DNA of 64,000 bases from Hermodice carunculata (taxonomy: Eukaryota > Annelida > Polychaeta > Eunicida > Amphinomidae), in the NCBI GenBank assembly GCA_964020975.1, contig OZ026630.1:21263588-21327587 (forward strand). The letters run 5' to 3'. Positions 11,201-23,639 of this stretch are shown here, one piece after another. The position numbers were made by a program, and so were the translations under genes. The stretch's first letter is position 1. Every line of letters starts with the position of its first letter. The notes beneath the pieces were generated by a model that was not told the DNA's origin, ran no database searches, and was given only the letters and a program-made list of their open reading frames with translations.

Positions 11201-11425
11201 CCCTTTCCCCCTTAACCAGCCAAAACCAGCTAGTAGTTAAATGTAGTCCACTTTTGCTACTGATTTCAACAGTAGGGGAAAGCAATTTGAAAGAGTTTAG
11301 ACCTATGAAGATAACATGACCCAGATCATCAGCTTTCCTTTGTGTAGGTTGGGAACTTAGCACCCAACCCATGCCAAGGAAAGTTGTAGATTCAGTCTTA
11401 ATTCAAGCGGCCAGTGGTAAAGGAA
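11201..11425. mobile_element. piggyBac-like miniature element, copy 3, decayed ends
   Basis: CCCTTTCCCCCTTAACCAGC at 11201 matches the left end and adjoining interior of the intact copy at 16485. The block TCAACAGTAGGGGAAA and the core palindrome (about 11325-11385, with GGTTGGGAACTTAGCACCC) follow in the same order. The outer TTAA sites are lost. It shows that the family carries an internal TTAA immediately inside its left terminal repeat. Confidence 0.65.
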
Positions 11426-12760
11426 GCCTGCACCTCCTGCTTTTGTCCCTGATATTTAAATTTGAATTGAAAATCCAGAGGTGTATGTTGGGTTGGAAAT
11501 ACGTCCATTGTGTGGTCAGAAGCACTTACTCTTGGGTGGTTGAGAAATAAACAGAAGATTTGATGGTGGATATCTTGACGGTGCATCTGGACTGGACAGG
11601 TCTGAGCATTTGGTCTGTCCTAAGCCCCATACTAGAAAATTATGTCAATGGGGCTCACCCACCTTCCATCAAGCAAATGCATGTGAAAAGTTTTGTGTCA
11701 TTTAACTTTTAGTAGTGATCAAATTTTCATTTGTGGGAAGATACGAGTTTTAGAGGCCAAAAGCCCAAGCTAGAATTGGAACGACATGGGTCTTGCACAG
11801 GTATCCTGCTTGAGGTGCATTTGTTCTTTTGGAAGATGTACTCTTCTTGAGTCATTGGAAGGGATCTGTCAGAATATGCTGTCATGAAGACAGGTGTACT
11901 GTAAATTGTAAAATACCATATGGATGTTGGCTCAAATGTAACACAGTTGTGCCTGGCAGAAGTACCACACTGGTGCACTGCATGCATTGTGTCGAAGAAG
12001 GCTTGTCTGTACAATTAGGCATATCTTGCCTGTTTGCTGCACAGCCCAACTGATATCAATAATGTATTGTGTTCTGTGAATCGTCACACTATAGTCAGTG
12101 AGCATGTTTACTTGCATCATTTTTGTGGTGTGTTTAATGATCGAGGAGAGTTATTTGCTACCTGAGTCAATTTTGTTGTATAATTCATAATTGCCTCGCT
12201 GGCTAATTTTCTAGATGGTGGAGAATTCCTCAGAATTTCCCTGATGGTGAACAAACTTGGCATTGGTAGATGTGTTTAAGTTCTTTTGTAGAGCTTTATG
12301 GTTGTGGTAGTTATTTCTGAATATTGATAAGGGGCTGTATTGCGGGCAGGCAGATGTTCAAACAGTGTTGCCTACTTGACCTTGCCCGTGCATGGCTGCA
12401 TATGCATATTGGGACCATGCGTAAGACAAAGCACGTGCTGTTGACATGCAGGTAAATACTGCAGTCACTCAGGTAAACACTGCAGCAAGGCCATTGTCAT
12501 TAGTCTGTTTGAAAATATACGCCACACCATTAGCCCCGGAGTGTGGCTTGGAATTAATGTTAGAATAGAGGACTGTATCGGTGACTAATTAGTTTTTGTA
12601 ACCTTTTAGATAGAAATACATCTTGTGCCTTTCCTTTACTGCTGGAATCTAGAATCTTGCTGTATTGTTGGATCTGTTAGCAGATGTATTTCACCATTTA
12701 GCTGATGGCTTGCTGGATGAAGCTTGTGATTAATTACACTGAAAGAATATACTGAAGAGA
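11426..12760. other. Intronic DNA, nothing recognised
   Basis: Unique-looking sequence of mixed composition. No exon, RNA gene or bounded repeat identified. Confidence 0.5.
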
Positions 12761-12844
12761 ATGGCAGATGTAATGGAGGGTAGTTTTATGATCCAGGGTG
12801 GTATGGCAGATGTAATAGAGGGTGTTTTTATGATCCTATGTGGT
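12761..12844. repeat. 42 bp tandem duplication
   Basis: ATGGCAGATGTAATGGAGGG begins at 12761 and recurs at 12803 with small changes (ATAGAG for ATGGAG); a third partial start, ATGGCTGGCATG, follows at 12845. The minus strand therefore reads as a 14-residue peptide repeat inside a spurious frame. Confidence 0.85.
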
Positions 12845-13177
12845 ATGGCTGGCATGCTGCACATGTTGCATGTCAGATTTTCTTTGTAAAAGTATAGGTT
12901 GAGAAGGTGAGAATATTTAACAAATTCAGATGAATTAAGTTGGGTTAGCAATAAGAAAATTGGCAGTAGATATGAAATTAAGGTAGATACTGACATGAAC
13001 TTTCTGAGCAAAAGCATTCAAGTACAGTGTAGAGCAAGTCTTGCCCGGCACTGATGCTCTTTCACAATACAGTCATATTAAATACATGTACCTGGCCAAG
13101 TGTCACACCTTTTTTACCCTCTGCCCTTAAAGTGCCAAAGAGTATTGTCATGCCTCCATCAAACTTGACAGCATAAA

Positions 13178-13660
<483 letters not shown>

Positions 13661-14368
13661 GTAGGATCCCTTATGAAAACTTGCTGCCAGTGATCTGTTG
13701 ATGCTTGAATGGTATTCCAGGACTTGTTTTACAGATTTCAGTTAGCAAATTCTGTACTTTGCTGTTCAGTGGGTTTTTACATTTGTTTGTTTATTGCCTG
13801 TCAAGTTTTTTCATCAGCTGCTTTGTGGAAAAAAATGTAGTTCAATGAATCTGTGCAGCAGCATGTATTGTAAATAGTCAGGAACAAAACCTTGCAGAGG
13901 TTAATCTAATCTTTGAACACTGATTCCCTAGCTTTTTTCAAGACTTTTATTGCATGCCCAGTGTGTAGAATTCCCAAAATGATCAATGTATCCTAGAAAT
14001 TTTGATTCCAAGTTATGCTATTTTCCTTTAAAATGGAGGATGAAAGCTAATTCCTTACAAGTCCAGTGTTGTGTGCACAGTGCCTCTGCCAACAGTGACC
14101 ATGCATCAGGTACCACTGTATGATTACAGCATTTGCAATCTTTGCTTTGAACTGTTGGTTGCTAAGTGCCAGAGTTTGTAACTAATGTGTTACAGACATG
14201 CAACATATGTGGCAGAGCTTGATATTAAGGCAAGTCCTCTTCTCTGAGACCAGTAAATTTTAAGTCAGGCAAGTAAAAATTCAGAACTCTGTGGAGAGGT
14301 AACGACTTGTATCAAATTGGAGCAAAAAAAAATGGTCTTAAATGAATCAAATAATCCTTGTGCTCCCG

Positions 14369-14516
14369 TCCACACACACCCCGAAACACTTCAGGAGAGC
14401 TGTGGATGACTCACCTGGACAGTAGATTTTACAATGTGTTCATCCACACACACCCCGAAACACTTCAGGAGAGCTGTGAATGACTCACTTGGACAGTAGA
14501 TTTTACAGTGTGTTCG
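14369..14516. repeat. 74 bp tandem duplication
   Basis: The unit starting TCCACACACACCCCGAAACA occurs at 14369 and 14443 with only about four differences over 74 bp, so the duplication is recent. Each unit includes CTTCAGGAGAGCTGTG, echoed once more at about 14552. Confidence 0.9.
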
Positions 14517-14650
14517 TATCAGCAGCTCCTGTCAAAGTTCTCCAGGAGTGAACTTCAGGAGAGTTTTTGCAGCTCGCCAGGGATTTGTTCATGGAAAGGC
14601 CTGTTGATGTCAAGCCCTGTGTGATGCATCTGACAACAGGTGTTTTGATT

Positions 14651-14875
14651 TTAACCCTTTCCCGCTGAAACTCACAAAAGGGCCCGGATGTAAATTGTCA
14701 TCTGCCTCAATCTGTTTCGCTGTTGTCTATTGAAAACATCTTAATGGGAATTGTACTATTGTGATAGCATGTTCCAGGTCAGTAGCAGAGGCTTGGCACT
14801 TATTGGGCACAGTGCACCCAACCTGCTTCAAGGAAAGCTGTTGACTCAGTCCTAGTCTAACCAGGAAATGGTTAA
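14651..14875. mobile_element. piggyBac-like miniature element, copy 4
   Basis: TTAACCCTTTCCCGCTG at 14651 faces CAGGAAATGGTTAA ending at 14875; both edges are TTAA. Core palindrome at about 14792-14852 around TTGGGCACAGTGCACCCAA, followed by AAGGAAAGCTGTTGACTCAG as in the other copies. No coding capacity. Confidence 0.8.
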
Positions 14876-15869
14876 AGAAATAACTGGTCAGGTGTTGTAG
14901 TCAATGGCATACTACTCCTACTTTGCTTTGTCACTGACCAGCAAGTTACAACAGCTTGTGGGTGTATGATGCAGGAAATTAAAAAGTTTTCTTGTTTCCT
15001 GTGGCTTTTTTTTCGTAGATCCAGAGCAGACTGGAAAGAAAAAAATTGCTGCATGGCAAAAATCTAAGGGGTATTTGGTAGATGTCCTCCTATGTTTGCT
15101 ACTGACCTTTCAAAGTGTCTGAAGGTACAGACCGTCAATGTTATGTTTTGTCTTCCCAGACATGTCGAGTCAATGTGATGACAACAGTCCCATTGGTTAA
15201 GATAAGGTCAGCTTATCTTCTGAGTATCCCCATCAGCTTTGTGTGGCTCTTAATGGCAAAGAGGCAGAGGCATCCCTTCCAAACGTGTTGGTTTGGTCAG
15301 ACTTCTATGTCAGTGGAATATATGTTCATGCTACTGAGTAACAAAATATCAAAGATTATAATGTTGATTTACCTCCAAAATTTGTAGCCAAATCAGGAAA
15401 TAAAAAGAGTAATGGCTGCAGAATTTGCCCTGACTCTTATATAATTCATGTTAAAATAAATTGGCCATTTAAAAATTTCTTTAGCAAAATGAATGAAACA
15501 TTAACATTTGGCTAATTGCACCAGTGGTCCCTGATTCTGAAGTAAAACAATCAGAAAGTGTGAAATTGCAATGGCAAATTCCATGTACAGATATGTGGTT
15601 TATGATTAGAGGAATCAGTACTGTGAGTACCAAGGCAAGCACTGTCATTATGTAGTAGTTATGGATGCTCATGGTCAGTAGATGACCTGTGTTGATTTCA
15701 GGGTCAGCAGGTTGAAGATCATGTTCCTGCTGACCTTGGTATCGAAAATATTGGATCAAAAACTTGACAACAGTGTATCTACATTTCATGTTTCCCAAAC
15801 TTAACCTATCTGCTTGGTTAGGTCTGCCAAGTGTCGTCAAATGATACTGCTCCTGTGACTTTTGTATTT
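14876..15869. other. Intronic DNA, nothing recognised
   Basis: Two open frames of about 90 and 119 codons lie here (15115-15387 plus, 15481-15840 minus), but neither carries a known domain or splice context. Treated as chance frames. Confidence 0.5.
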
Positions 15870-15991
15870 ATGATTTTGTGGGGCAAATAATGACAATTTT
15901 CTTCTCCAAAACTGCTCTACCAAATGCTTTGAAACTACTCAAGGACACCAGGGTTTGGGCACCCTAAGACTGGAATACGTTCAACAGGTGG

Positions 15992-16063
<72 letters not shown>

Positions 16064-16400
16064 AATGAATGTTTGAAATGTAATGATAGGTTAGACTTCA
16101 TCACAAAAGGCGTACTAGTGTACATGCATCTATGGGCAGGTTCTTCCAAAAACCATTACCATATCCACTTCAAATTTGGTGGAGATGTATCTTGAGTATG
16201 ACTGTATCAAAAGTATCCAATGGGTCATGCTTGCTTCAGTGTTTTTTAGAGGTTTTTCTTTCTTTTTTGTTTTGTTTGTTTGTTTGTTTTTTTGTTTTTG
16301 GGGGGGGGTGGTCTTTTTCTATTCAGGGAAGCCTTAAAAATCTGGTAAAACACCGTTGCCAATTGCTTTGAAATTGCAGATGAAAACTTCTGGGTACCAT
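15870..16400. repeat. Parts of the hairpin-headed dispersed repeat, split by a GT tract
   Basis: CCAAAACTGCTCTACCAAATGC, then TTTGAAACTACTCAAGGACA and CAACAGGTGGTACTGTG (15918-15998) match the ends of the copies at 23640-24935. The stretch from 16140 (TCCACTTCAAATTTGGTGGA) to about 16400 is a second, incomplete copy with an internal T/G-rich expansion (16254-16315). Confidence 0.65.
15995..16061. repeat. (TG)n microsatellite, about 67 bp
   Basis: Uninterrupted alternating TG from 15995 to 16061. It sits at the GTACTGTG end of a dispersed repeat copy and probably expanded from it. Confidence 0.97.
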
Positions 16401-16484
16401 GGCTAGATTTTATCTTCTTATTTTTAACAAATTTTTCAGATTCATGTAATGATTGGTAAGAGCACAGAACACATGTCAGCATAA

Positions 16485-16729
16485 TTAACCCTTTCCCCCT
16501 TAAACTGGCCAAAACCGGGAGGTGGTCAAATGTCGTCTGTTTCAGGGTTTTCAGTTAATTTCAACAGTAATGGAAAACTGAGAATTGTACATGAGCCCTA
16601 TCAAGATCACATGCCCCAGGTCAACAACTTTCCTTGGCACGAGTTGGGCACTTAGTTGGGCACTTAGTGCCCAACTCATTCCAAGGAAAGTTGCTGACTC
16701 AAGTGTCAATTCAAGGGGGAAAGGGTTAA
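16485..16729. mobile_element. piggyBac-like miniature element, copy 5 (best preserved)
   Basis: Perfect 13 bp inverted termini, CCCTTTCCCCCTT and AAGGGGGAAAGGG, each directly bounded by TTAA (16485-16488 and 16726-16729), total 245 bp. This is the architecture of a non-autonomous piggyBac-type element, whose transposase targets TTAA and whose ends often begin CCCTTT. The core palindrome spans about 16621-16702 and contains an internal direct duplication of TTGGGCACTTAG. Both arms carry matching changes (CAACTTTCC and GGAAAGTTG). Confidence 0.85.
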
Positions 16730-18140
16730 TATTAGAATACTAATGTACATGTATGTTGATAACGTTTTATCCCAACACCAGATCCACTATAGACTTGGTG
16801 CTCGTGCACCTTGGCAGGATCTTAGTGCAACTAGTACACTGTTTATCGTCTGGGTCACTCATATTCATATACACCACTCTGAAAAGTGAGGTATTGACAT
16901 CTAGCGGTGGTTGCCAAAAACCAGTGGTGTGATGTCATTGGGGTTGAAAGAGTTCACTTGGCCAGTTGAGTGACAGGGTAATGGGAGAGGGTTTTCATGT
17001 TGGGTCTAATCTATGCTGGCTTATGTGCTTTTTTGATAACTACATTAAAAAATTGGCTTGTGTGTGTTCTCTTGTAAAGAAATATTTCCACATTATACAA
17101 ACTTAGGTCATGGTTTGCTCATATAATGAAGAAAAAAAAAAGAACAAACATTGAGTTCAGTGCAGTAAAAGTAATGCTCACACCATGGCAAGGATTTACC
17201 ATGGTGTGAGCATCACTGTTGCAATGTCTGTGTCAGACTTACCAAGTGACAAAAAAGTATCTGGTACCTTTTTTAATCATACAGATACTTAAATTAAATA
17301 TTTTTATGAATTTTGGGTGATCTCCATTTGATTGATTTTGGAACACAGATTGAAAGCGTTGCAATTTCAAGTGGTCTCTCTAAAAGTAAACAAAATGGCA
17401 GCTGACTGCCAATCTAGATCTAACACTGCATTCACTCTCAGTTTGCTACACTAGCAAAGACTTTGAAAGTTGCTTTTTCCATCAGGTTTCTTAGGGATGA
17501 CAACATGTATGCAGTAGATTTGAAACATGGTAAATATCACAATGCTTATGGGTGATCTGTGTTTACCACTGAGTGGGCAAAGAGAACACTAAAGAAGAGC
17601 TTTGATATTGCTAATGGTCCTCCAAAAGCTGTAGCATCATATCAATGAGCGTGTTCTTTTTTTTTCCAAGGTCAGGAGCTAGGTGTCACAACAGTTTACA
17701 ATAGTTAACTGAGCACATGCTGGTGTCAGAGCTTTCTTGTTAAGTTTACTTTTCCTGATTAGAATGGCGCTTGTCCAGGGTTGAAAAACATGTAAATCAG
17801 TCGGTCCCTCCTTGTATGCAATTAATGGGACCCCCCCCCCCCCCCAAAAAAAAAACCTCCCAAAAACTAAGAGCTTTGCCAGTGTAGTATTCAAAGATCA
17901 AAGTGAAATGATCAAGATTTGACTAAAATGTCTAAAGAGGGGCTAACACATGGACAGTATACATGGAGATTCATTGTAGGTTGATGTTAACAAGAAGTTC
18001 CAGTAAATTAAACCTTACAGTGAATGTGTCACTTGACCAGCCAAACTGTAAATCATTGCTATACCTTTGCAAGTGTGTGTACATGCGAAGCCTAGCTGCT
18101 GGCATTGGTTGCAGTCATATGCAGGTGATGAACAAGGAAC
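16730..18140. other. Intronic DNA with one perfect hairpin
   Basis: Contains the hairpin at 17174-17213 and a C-run/A-run junction at about 17830-17857. No exon recognised. Confidence 0.5.
17174..17213. repeat. Perfect 15 bp-arm hairpin
   Basis: ATGCTCACACCATGG (17174-17188) is exactly complementary to CCATGGTGTGAGCAT (17199-17213) with a 10-base loop. No extended terminal repeats are visible, so it is not obviously a miniature transposon. The arm is shorter than a usual microRNA precursor stem. Confidence 0.8.
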
Positions 18141-18374
18141 TAAACCCTTCCCCTCCCCTCTAATCAAGACTGAGTCAATAGCTTTCCTTGTAATGGCTTA
18201 GGTACTCTGCCCATGCCAAGGAGCTGTTTGAGTTGGAGCATGTTATCTTGGTAGGTTTTCATTTATAAATTTCTCTCAAATTGTTTTTCATTACTGTTTA
18301 AATTGGTCGAATACTTTGAAGCAGATGACATTTGACCAGCAGCTGGTTTGGCATTCGAAGGGGGAAAGGGTGAA
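18141..18374 (-). mobile_element. piggyBac-like miniature element, copy 6, minus orientation
   Basis: The right side reads CATTCGAAGGGGGAAAGGG, the reverse complement of the family left end, and the block TGACATTTGACCAGCAGCTG is the reverse complement of the family interior (GGTCAAATGTCRTC). The left side is a decayed terminus (TAAACCCTTCCCCTCCCC). The core palindrome lies at about 18168-18236. Outer TTAA sites have mutated. Confidence 0.7.
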
Positions 18375-19154
18375 TAGTCTTGATGTGTCTTATGGTAGCA
18401 TGGGGTCGAGGAACAGCTTGGTGGTCTGTGGTGCTTGCCAAGAGAAAATGGGATGTTCTTTGGTTTCAGCATATTTTATTAGCAAATTGTATCAAATACA
18501 TGGATATTTAAAAAAAAAAAAGCCAAAAACAGAGGGAAAGAGGTCTTAGCCTTATATAAATCCCATCTTTTGGTTGGTTAGTCTGTCACTGTTATTGTCA
18601 ATTTGTATATATTCTTGATTTCCTCATGTGTTGAAGCTTAAGAGGTTATAATGCTGAATGATCCTGAAGTCAAATATCTGTTGAGACTCATCATGTTCTG
18701 TCCGAGAAGGAATCATCCCAGTGATGTGGATTACCTAAACAGCCTGCAGTGGGAGGATATTGGCCAGCAAATGACATTGCTGCATGGCACAGTTTTGAAT
18801 CAGCAGCTTGGCCCAGTTGTCTGGGTGTTGACCATCTGTCTTTTTAAGACCACTGTGTGGAGACACTTGATCGTGTTTGAGAAAATATCTGCCAAGCAGG
18901 ACCAATTTTTATAAGCAATAAGGAAGGTCTTAAATTAAAGATGCAATTGTATGGCATATTTACTCCTTAAAAACAAGTGTCAAAGGGCCTGGTGGCAGCT
19001 CAGTTGTGACAAACACGGTACACTTGAACTCTAAGAGGCATGTTCCAACACAATGTTTATGTAGGCAGCATTTTGGAGATTTTAGCTGGGCAGTGTTATG
19101 CTTAGTGCATATGTATTTTCCCAAAAGTGCACATATCCCTATCAGCACATAAAA
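18375..19154. other. Intronic DNA, nothing recognised
   Basis: A run at about 18511-18521; otherwise unique-looking sequence without exon signals I trust. Confidence 0.5.
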
Positions 19155-19608
19155 TGAGCCCATACCCCACTTAACTCATTCCACCCTGACAGAACAGCTT
19201 TCTTTGGCGCGCTCTGGGTGCATTGTGCCCAGAACGCACCAAGGAAAGCTGTTGACCATGGGCATATAATTTTGAATGATATTCCATAAAAGTTTCACCC
19301 AAAATTTTGAAAAATATTCCCTAAATTAGTGAAAAACAATTGACAGATGAGATTTAGATATTAGCATGAAAAAGCGTCATTAGGGTGGAATAAGTTAACT
19401 AGCCAAAATGGACTGCTGGTCAAATGCCTTCAGCTTCAATGTTTTAACTAATTCCAAAAGTAATAAAAACAGTGTGAATGAGAATGGCAGATAAAACTTT
19501 TTAGAGTATATCATGATGTAGGTCAACAGCTTTCCTTGGCATGGGTTGGGCACTTAACATGCCTTGGAAAGCTGTTAACTCAGTTTTAACACAACAGGAA
19601 AGGGTTAA
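19155..19608. mobile_element. piggyBac-like miniature element, copy 7, split by copy 8
   Basis: The right part from CTAGCCAAAATGG (19399) to GGAAAGGG and TTAA (19605-19608) matches the intact family, including GGTCAAATGCC and the core palindrome (about 19527-19581). Its left terminus is not adjacent but appears 240 bp earlier as TGAGCCCATACCCCAC just before a TTAA, aligning with TTAACCCTTTCCCCC. The interruption is exactly the TTAA-bounded element at 19171-19398, so this copy was invaded at its own internal TTAA. The right half of the palindrome lacks part of its centre. Confidence 0.75.
19171..19398. mobile_element. piggyBac-like miniature element, copy 8, nested (CTCATTCCACCCT ends)
   Basis: TTAA at 19171-19174 and 19395-19398 border inverted ends CTCATTCCACCCT and CTTATTCCACCCT (read outward in). 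The terminal repeats differ from those of its host copy, yet the core palindrome at about 19192-19256 is the same type: AACAGCTTTCTTTGG pairs with CCAAGGAAAGCTGTT. It must be younger than copy 7, which it interrupts. Confidence 0.8.
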
Positions 19609-22420
19609 CAGATAAGATTGCATATCAAAAATGGAGCACAGTCTAATGTTTTGCCCTTGGACGTCTATGAACATACGTAAATAATGCAGTACAACTGGCA
19701 AGATTTCAAGTTGTTGCTCAGAAATCATGAAAGACAGTTGATAGGCCTTCACTTTAATGAGAAAAACAGTCTAGCTGCTAGAAATAATCAGAGCCAGTTA
19801 ATAGGCCTTCACATAAACAGGATCTGGTGTGTATTTATAGAAAGACTGGGTGAAAAATCACACAAGGAAAAGGAAGAAGGGTATGAACCAATACTGACAA
19901 ATTAAAAGGAAAATTTTGTTTTGAAACACCAAAGATGTAACATGTATTATATTTGAAATGAGAAAGTGTCTGCTTTCAATGATTTATATTTTGTGTGATA
20001 AAATTACACCTGTAGATAGGCAAGCGAAGTTTAGGTCAGCTGGATGTGCAGCAACATTTTCAGTATCTTTTTCATTTATATGCGTATCTATGCCAGTTGG
20101 TGCAACTTTTCAGTTAACATAATTCAAATGAAATCACTACTTACATTATAAAAGATGACAGTTTTATGATATGGAATGATATACATGCAACATTATGTCG
20201 ACACATATAATAAGTTTGCTTAGGCTTCAAAATTAAATCTTCATATGACATGTACACTTCTTTTTCACCTTTGATTTTCGATATACATTCCTTGCGGATC
20301 TGGTCACAGTCAAAAATGAAGATATGGAATGGGGCTATCCCTTTGCTAAAGGCGGGGTGCTGTGTCTTAGCACTAAACGCTGGGCATGGCAACTTGAATA
20401 ACTTGAGGTAGACAGATACTGCAGCTTGCATTGAAGCTGTACAGTTCAGGAACAGGGAAAATCACTGTGCACTGTATGTGTAAAGACCGGACTACTTTTT
20501 GTGTGGCATGTGGAAAATGGTCTGTTATTCTTTAACCCAATATCTTTGTTGACAGTATAAGGATATATGTTTTGTTGAGAAGGTAGAGTTGAGCAAAAAT
20601 AAAATAATATTCATGAGAGACGTAACTGATCAAGAGGTCAGTTGGAGAGCATGCAGAGTTTAAAGAAAAAAGAGGTTGGCAAGCTATCAGCATCTCGGTA
20701 GCTGTCACTACCATCTGCTGGACTACCCGTGATTTAATTACAGCATTTCAATAGGGGAACATCCAATTTAAGGTAGACTGGAGTTTTCTGTAGAAGACCT
20801 GCCAAAATAGCAGTGATTAAGGTTACTGTGGAACTTGTGAGGGAATATACAGAAAATATGCTGCAGATGTAACCTCTGGTTCTGTTCTAACATCTATGTG
20901 GGTTGAGTAGGTGAAGCGAAACACATTGTCTCACTTCTCACTACAGTTTGCCTTTCTATCACTCTGCATTAGCTGCAAGCATGTCTTGTCTCAAGTTTCA
21001 AACCTTGGTTAACATTTTGATTTTTACTTGATCCAGTTTGGAATACCTCAAAAAAAAAAAAAAAGAAGAAGAAAAAGAAAAATACTACCACTCAATGATT
21101 GCAACCTGAGTGTACCAAGGGGTTAAACCTCATTTCAGTTGACACAATGTGTGTCAGGGACCTGTGACTTCTGTGGGAGGAATCGCTACTGCTCAAATCT
21201 GAGGTTTCGGTGGCAAAGTGTCCCTAACTTGTGTAGAGAGGAGTGACAGTCCATTGTTGCTTGTGCAAGGGTGATGTTGACCTGCAGTGCCTGGTGGATT
21301 AGTCATGCTTTACATGTGGCAAAAGTGTTAACTAACTGGGACAATTTACAACTACCTGTGTTTGCAAACTTCTACTTTGATCCTAAATTAATTTCATGTT
21401 TGTGCATTTGAACTGGACTGCAAGTAGTGTGTTTTGATGAGGCTATTCAAATTAAGTCTGAGTTGATCAAAAGGAGAAAGTTTGCTCACTGATATTCAAA
21501 TTAATTAATGGGCTGTTGCCTTAACCCACATTCTGTGAAGAAAATAGCTGATGGTCAGTTATGTACTGTTACCCAAGGTTGATGGTCTTTGTCCTATAAA
21601 CCATTTCCAGCAAACATGCTGCTGGCAGACAAGATTTAAAGTTAAAAAACAACAACAACAAAAGAAAACAAAAAACAAGTTTTGGTGTAAAGTCTTTTGG
21701 TGTGTGCATGCCTGTGTGGTCACTGTGTTCTTGAACATCTGTTTTGGACCCAGTGCTTGGCATGGTTGATGTGCCCTAAGACATTAAAAAATATTTGGGT
21801 GAACTGGATCATTACACTGGGGAGTTAAAAGGTTAAGCTTTGTGACAGAAAGCCACTTGGATAATTTTGCATGTATTGTGTGCTCAGTATTATGGCTGCT
21901 TATGCAGTGAAAGCCAAAGCATTGGTTTTTAGCCATTTAGAAGAGAAGAGTGAGACAGAGATAACAGAAAGTGACAAAAAAAAGGGAGCTCTGTGGATCT
22001 TCATCTGGGATAAAATGCTGTCAGGGGTGGAATTGAGGTGACAGCTGTTGTAATGTATGTTCACCAGTAGAGCAAAAGGGAGGAAAGCCTGGGAAAAGTG
22101 GCACAATAAGGCGATATCAGAAACGGGTTCAATGAAAGAAAGCATGGGGTCAAAGATACAGTCATTTGTGGATGGAAGTAGCGCAAATCTGGGTAATTCA
22201 TTTGTAGATGCAGTTTTGATTGCAAAGTGTCCCTAGGGATTGGTCTTGCTATTGTCAGGTGCCATATTAAAATTGTTCCTAACCACAAACAGAATTCATT
22301 TAAAACTTGTTTTTTCTTCAGATGAATGATTCATGGGCAGAAGTAGAGCTTATGGTGGTGGCAGTGAATGAATTATCAATTATTAAGCAGTTGCTGAAGT
22401 AAAATTCACAGGATCAAGCA
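19609..22420. other. Intronic DNA, nothing recognised
   Basis: One 60 bp-spaced partial repeat (CAGTTRATAGGCCTTCAC near 19735 and 19795) and A-rich runs near 21049-21080. Open frames at 20141-20431 (minus) and elsewhere have no known domain. Confidence 0.5.
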
Positions 22421-22429
22421 GAATCATTA

Positions 22430-23130
22430 GACTGGGGCAATAGGAGACAACAGGGCCAATTGGCCTTCATGGCCTCGCTCCATTATTCCTCGCCTTCTGC
22501 AGCCAAATCCTGTGACCATACACATCTTATTGATGGTCCAAGAGCAGCAAATTTGCACCCAGACAGTAAAGCTTGAGTAATTCAAGAATTTCCATCCATG
22601 TCGAGATATTTTAGCCCAGCGAAAAAACAGTAATGTGGTAATCTCCCATCCAGTTTATCCAATTTGTATTGGTATTACCTGGATCGGCTCTCAGAAAACT
22701 TAATAATAACTCTACTCAATTTAATGTTGTATTGATATGGCATTGCATGCACTTATGACCGGTTTAGCAATTTAGTAGCGCAGCATATCAAGACAGCTCG
22801 CACTGAATTAGGCTGGGAGGAAATACAAAACCATTTATTGTGCTTAAGCTAATGCAAAAATATACATATGATTAATTCGCCTCATTGGAATGGAGTGCTG
22901 CCAGGAAGTTGTAATTTCAGGATTATTTTGCTGTGGGACCCCATGGCATGATTCAAATAACCTCTCATTCCCTTTCCAGAAATTCCATTAATGGATACAA
23001 TGCGCTACATGGTGGCTAGGTCGTTCAGTTCCATTTGGTGATCAATTTGTTTTCAATGTATCTATTCCATGGCTAGCCAAGAATCTCAACACCATGCATC
23101 TCTTTCAGTGCTTTAATACAGAGTAACACA
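22430..23130. promoter_or_regulatory. Repeat-poor block before exon B, possible conserved regulatory DNA
   Basis: This 700 bp has no homopolymers, inverted repeats or family repeats, unlike the rest of the intron, and contains several homeodomain-type AT cores (TTAATTAA-like, ATTAAT, TAATTC). The call rests on texture and position only; no comparison to another genome was possible. Confidence 0.25.
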
Positions 23131-23363
23131 ATGTGGCTGGTAATGAAGAAATACAAAATAACCTTTTATGTGAGGTAAGGCAGCTCAGCTCTTCTGATGT
23201 ATGGTTTCACTTTCACCTTACATGCCAGAAACACCTAATCGCATTAGCTTATATTAGGTGCTGTAACTCAGTGGATATATTGTCATTGCCATTGAATAAC
23301 ATCATTTGATCAGTAATCACAACTGTGGTATTCATAGTTTTTTCTTGTCTACCTCTATTGCAG

Positions 23364-23448
23364 ATGTTCTCACCTCCAGTCCCTGGTGGAGGAACATCAC
23401 GAAATGGGTCCAACAATATTGACAACAGTTACTCAGGTTATAAGCCAG
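23364..23448 (+). CDS. TCF4/TCF12-like: E-protein second coding exon, continuation of activation domain 1
   Basis: The exon begins right after a pyrimidine-rich tract and CAG (23361-23363) and encodes MFSPPVPGGGTSRNGSNN followed by IDNSYSGYKP, then one base of a split codon before the donor GTGAGT at 23449. MFSPPV directly after DFSA is the conserved E-protein sequence, so exons A and B join in frame and rebuild the conserved LDFSAMFSPPV block. As I recall, the junction between DFSA and MFSPPV is also an exon boundary in vertebrate TCF4 and TCF12. The rest of the exon is Gly/Ser/Asn-rich, as expected of the disordered region after activation domain 1, and does not match vertebrate sequence residue for residue. 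It holds 28 codons plus one base, so the next exon must begin with two bases of a codon. The gene is incomplete: the middle region and C-terminal bHLH domain lie beyond the window. Confidence 0.93.
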
Positions 23449-23639
23449 GTGAGTTGCACACAATAACACTCATATATGCCATCAGGCTGTCACAGGGATC
23501 AGGCTGACCTTCCAGTCATTCCCATGGGGATGGATGCTTGACCAGATGAGGTCAAAACAGGATTCAGCCACCTCTGTGACAGGAAATGAGAAGACAAACT
23601 TTTCCTGTTACAGTTATATCTGTCCAGTTATTAGATTTT

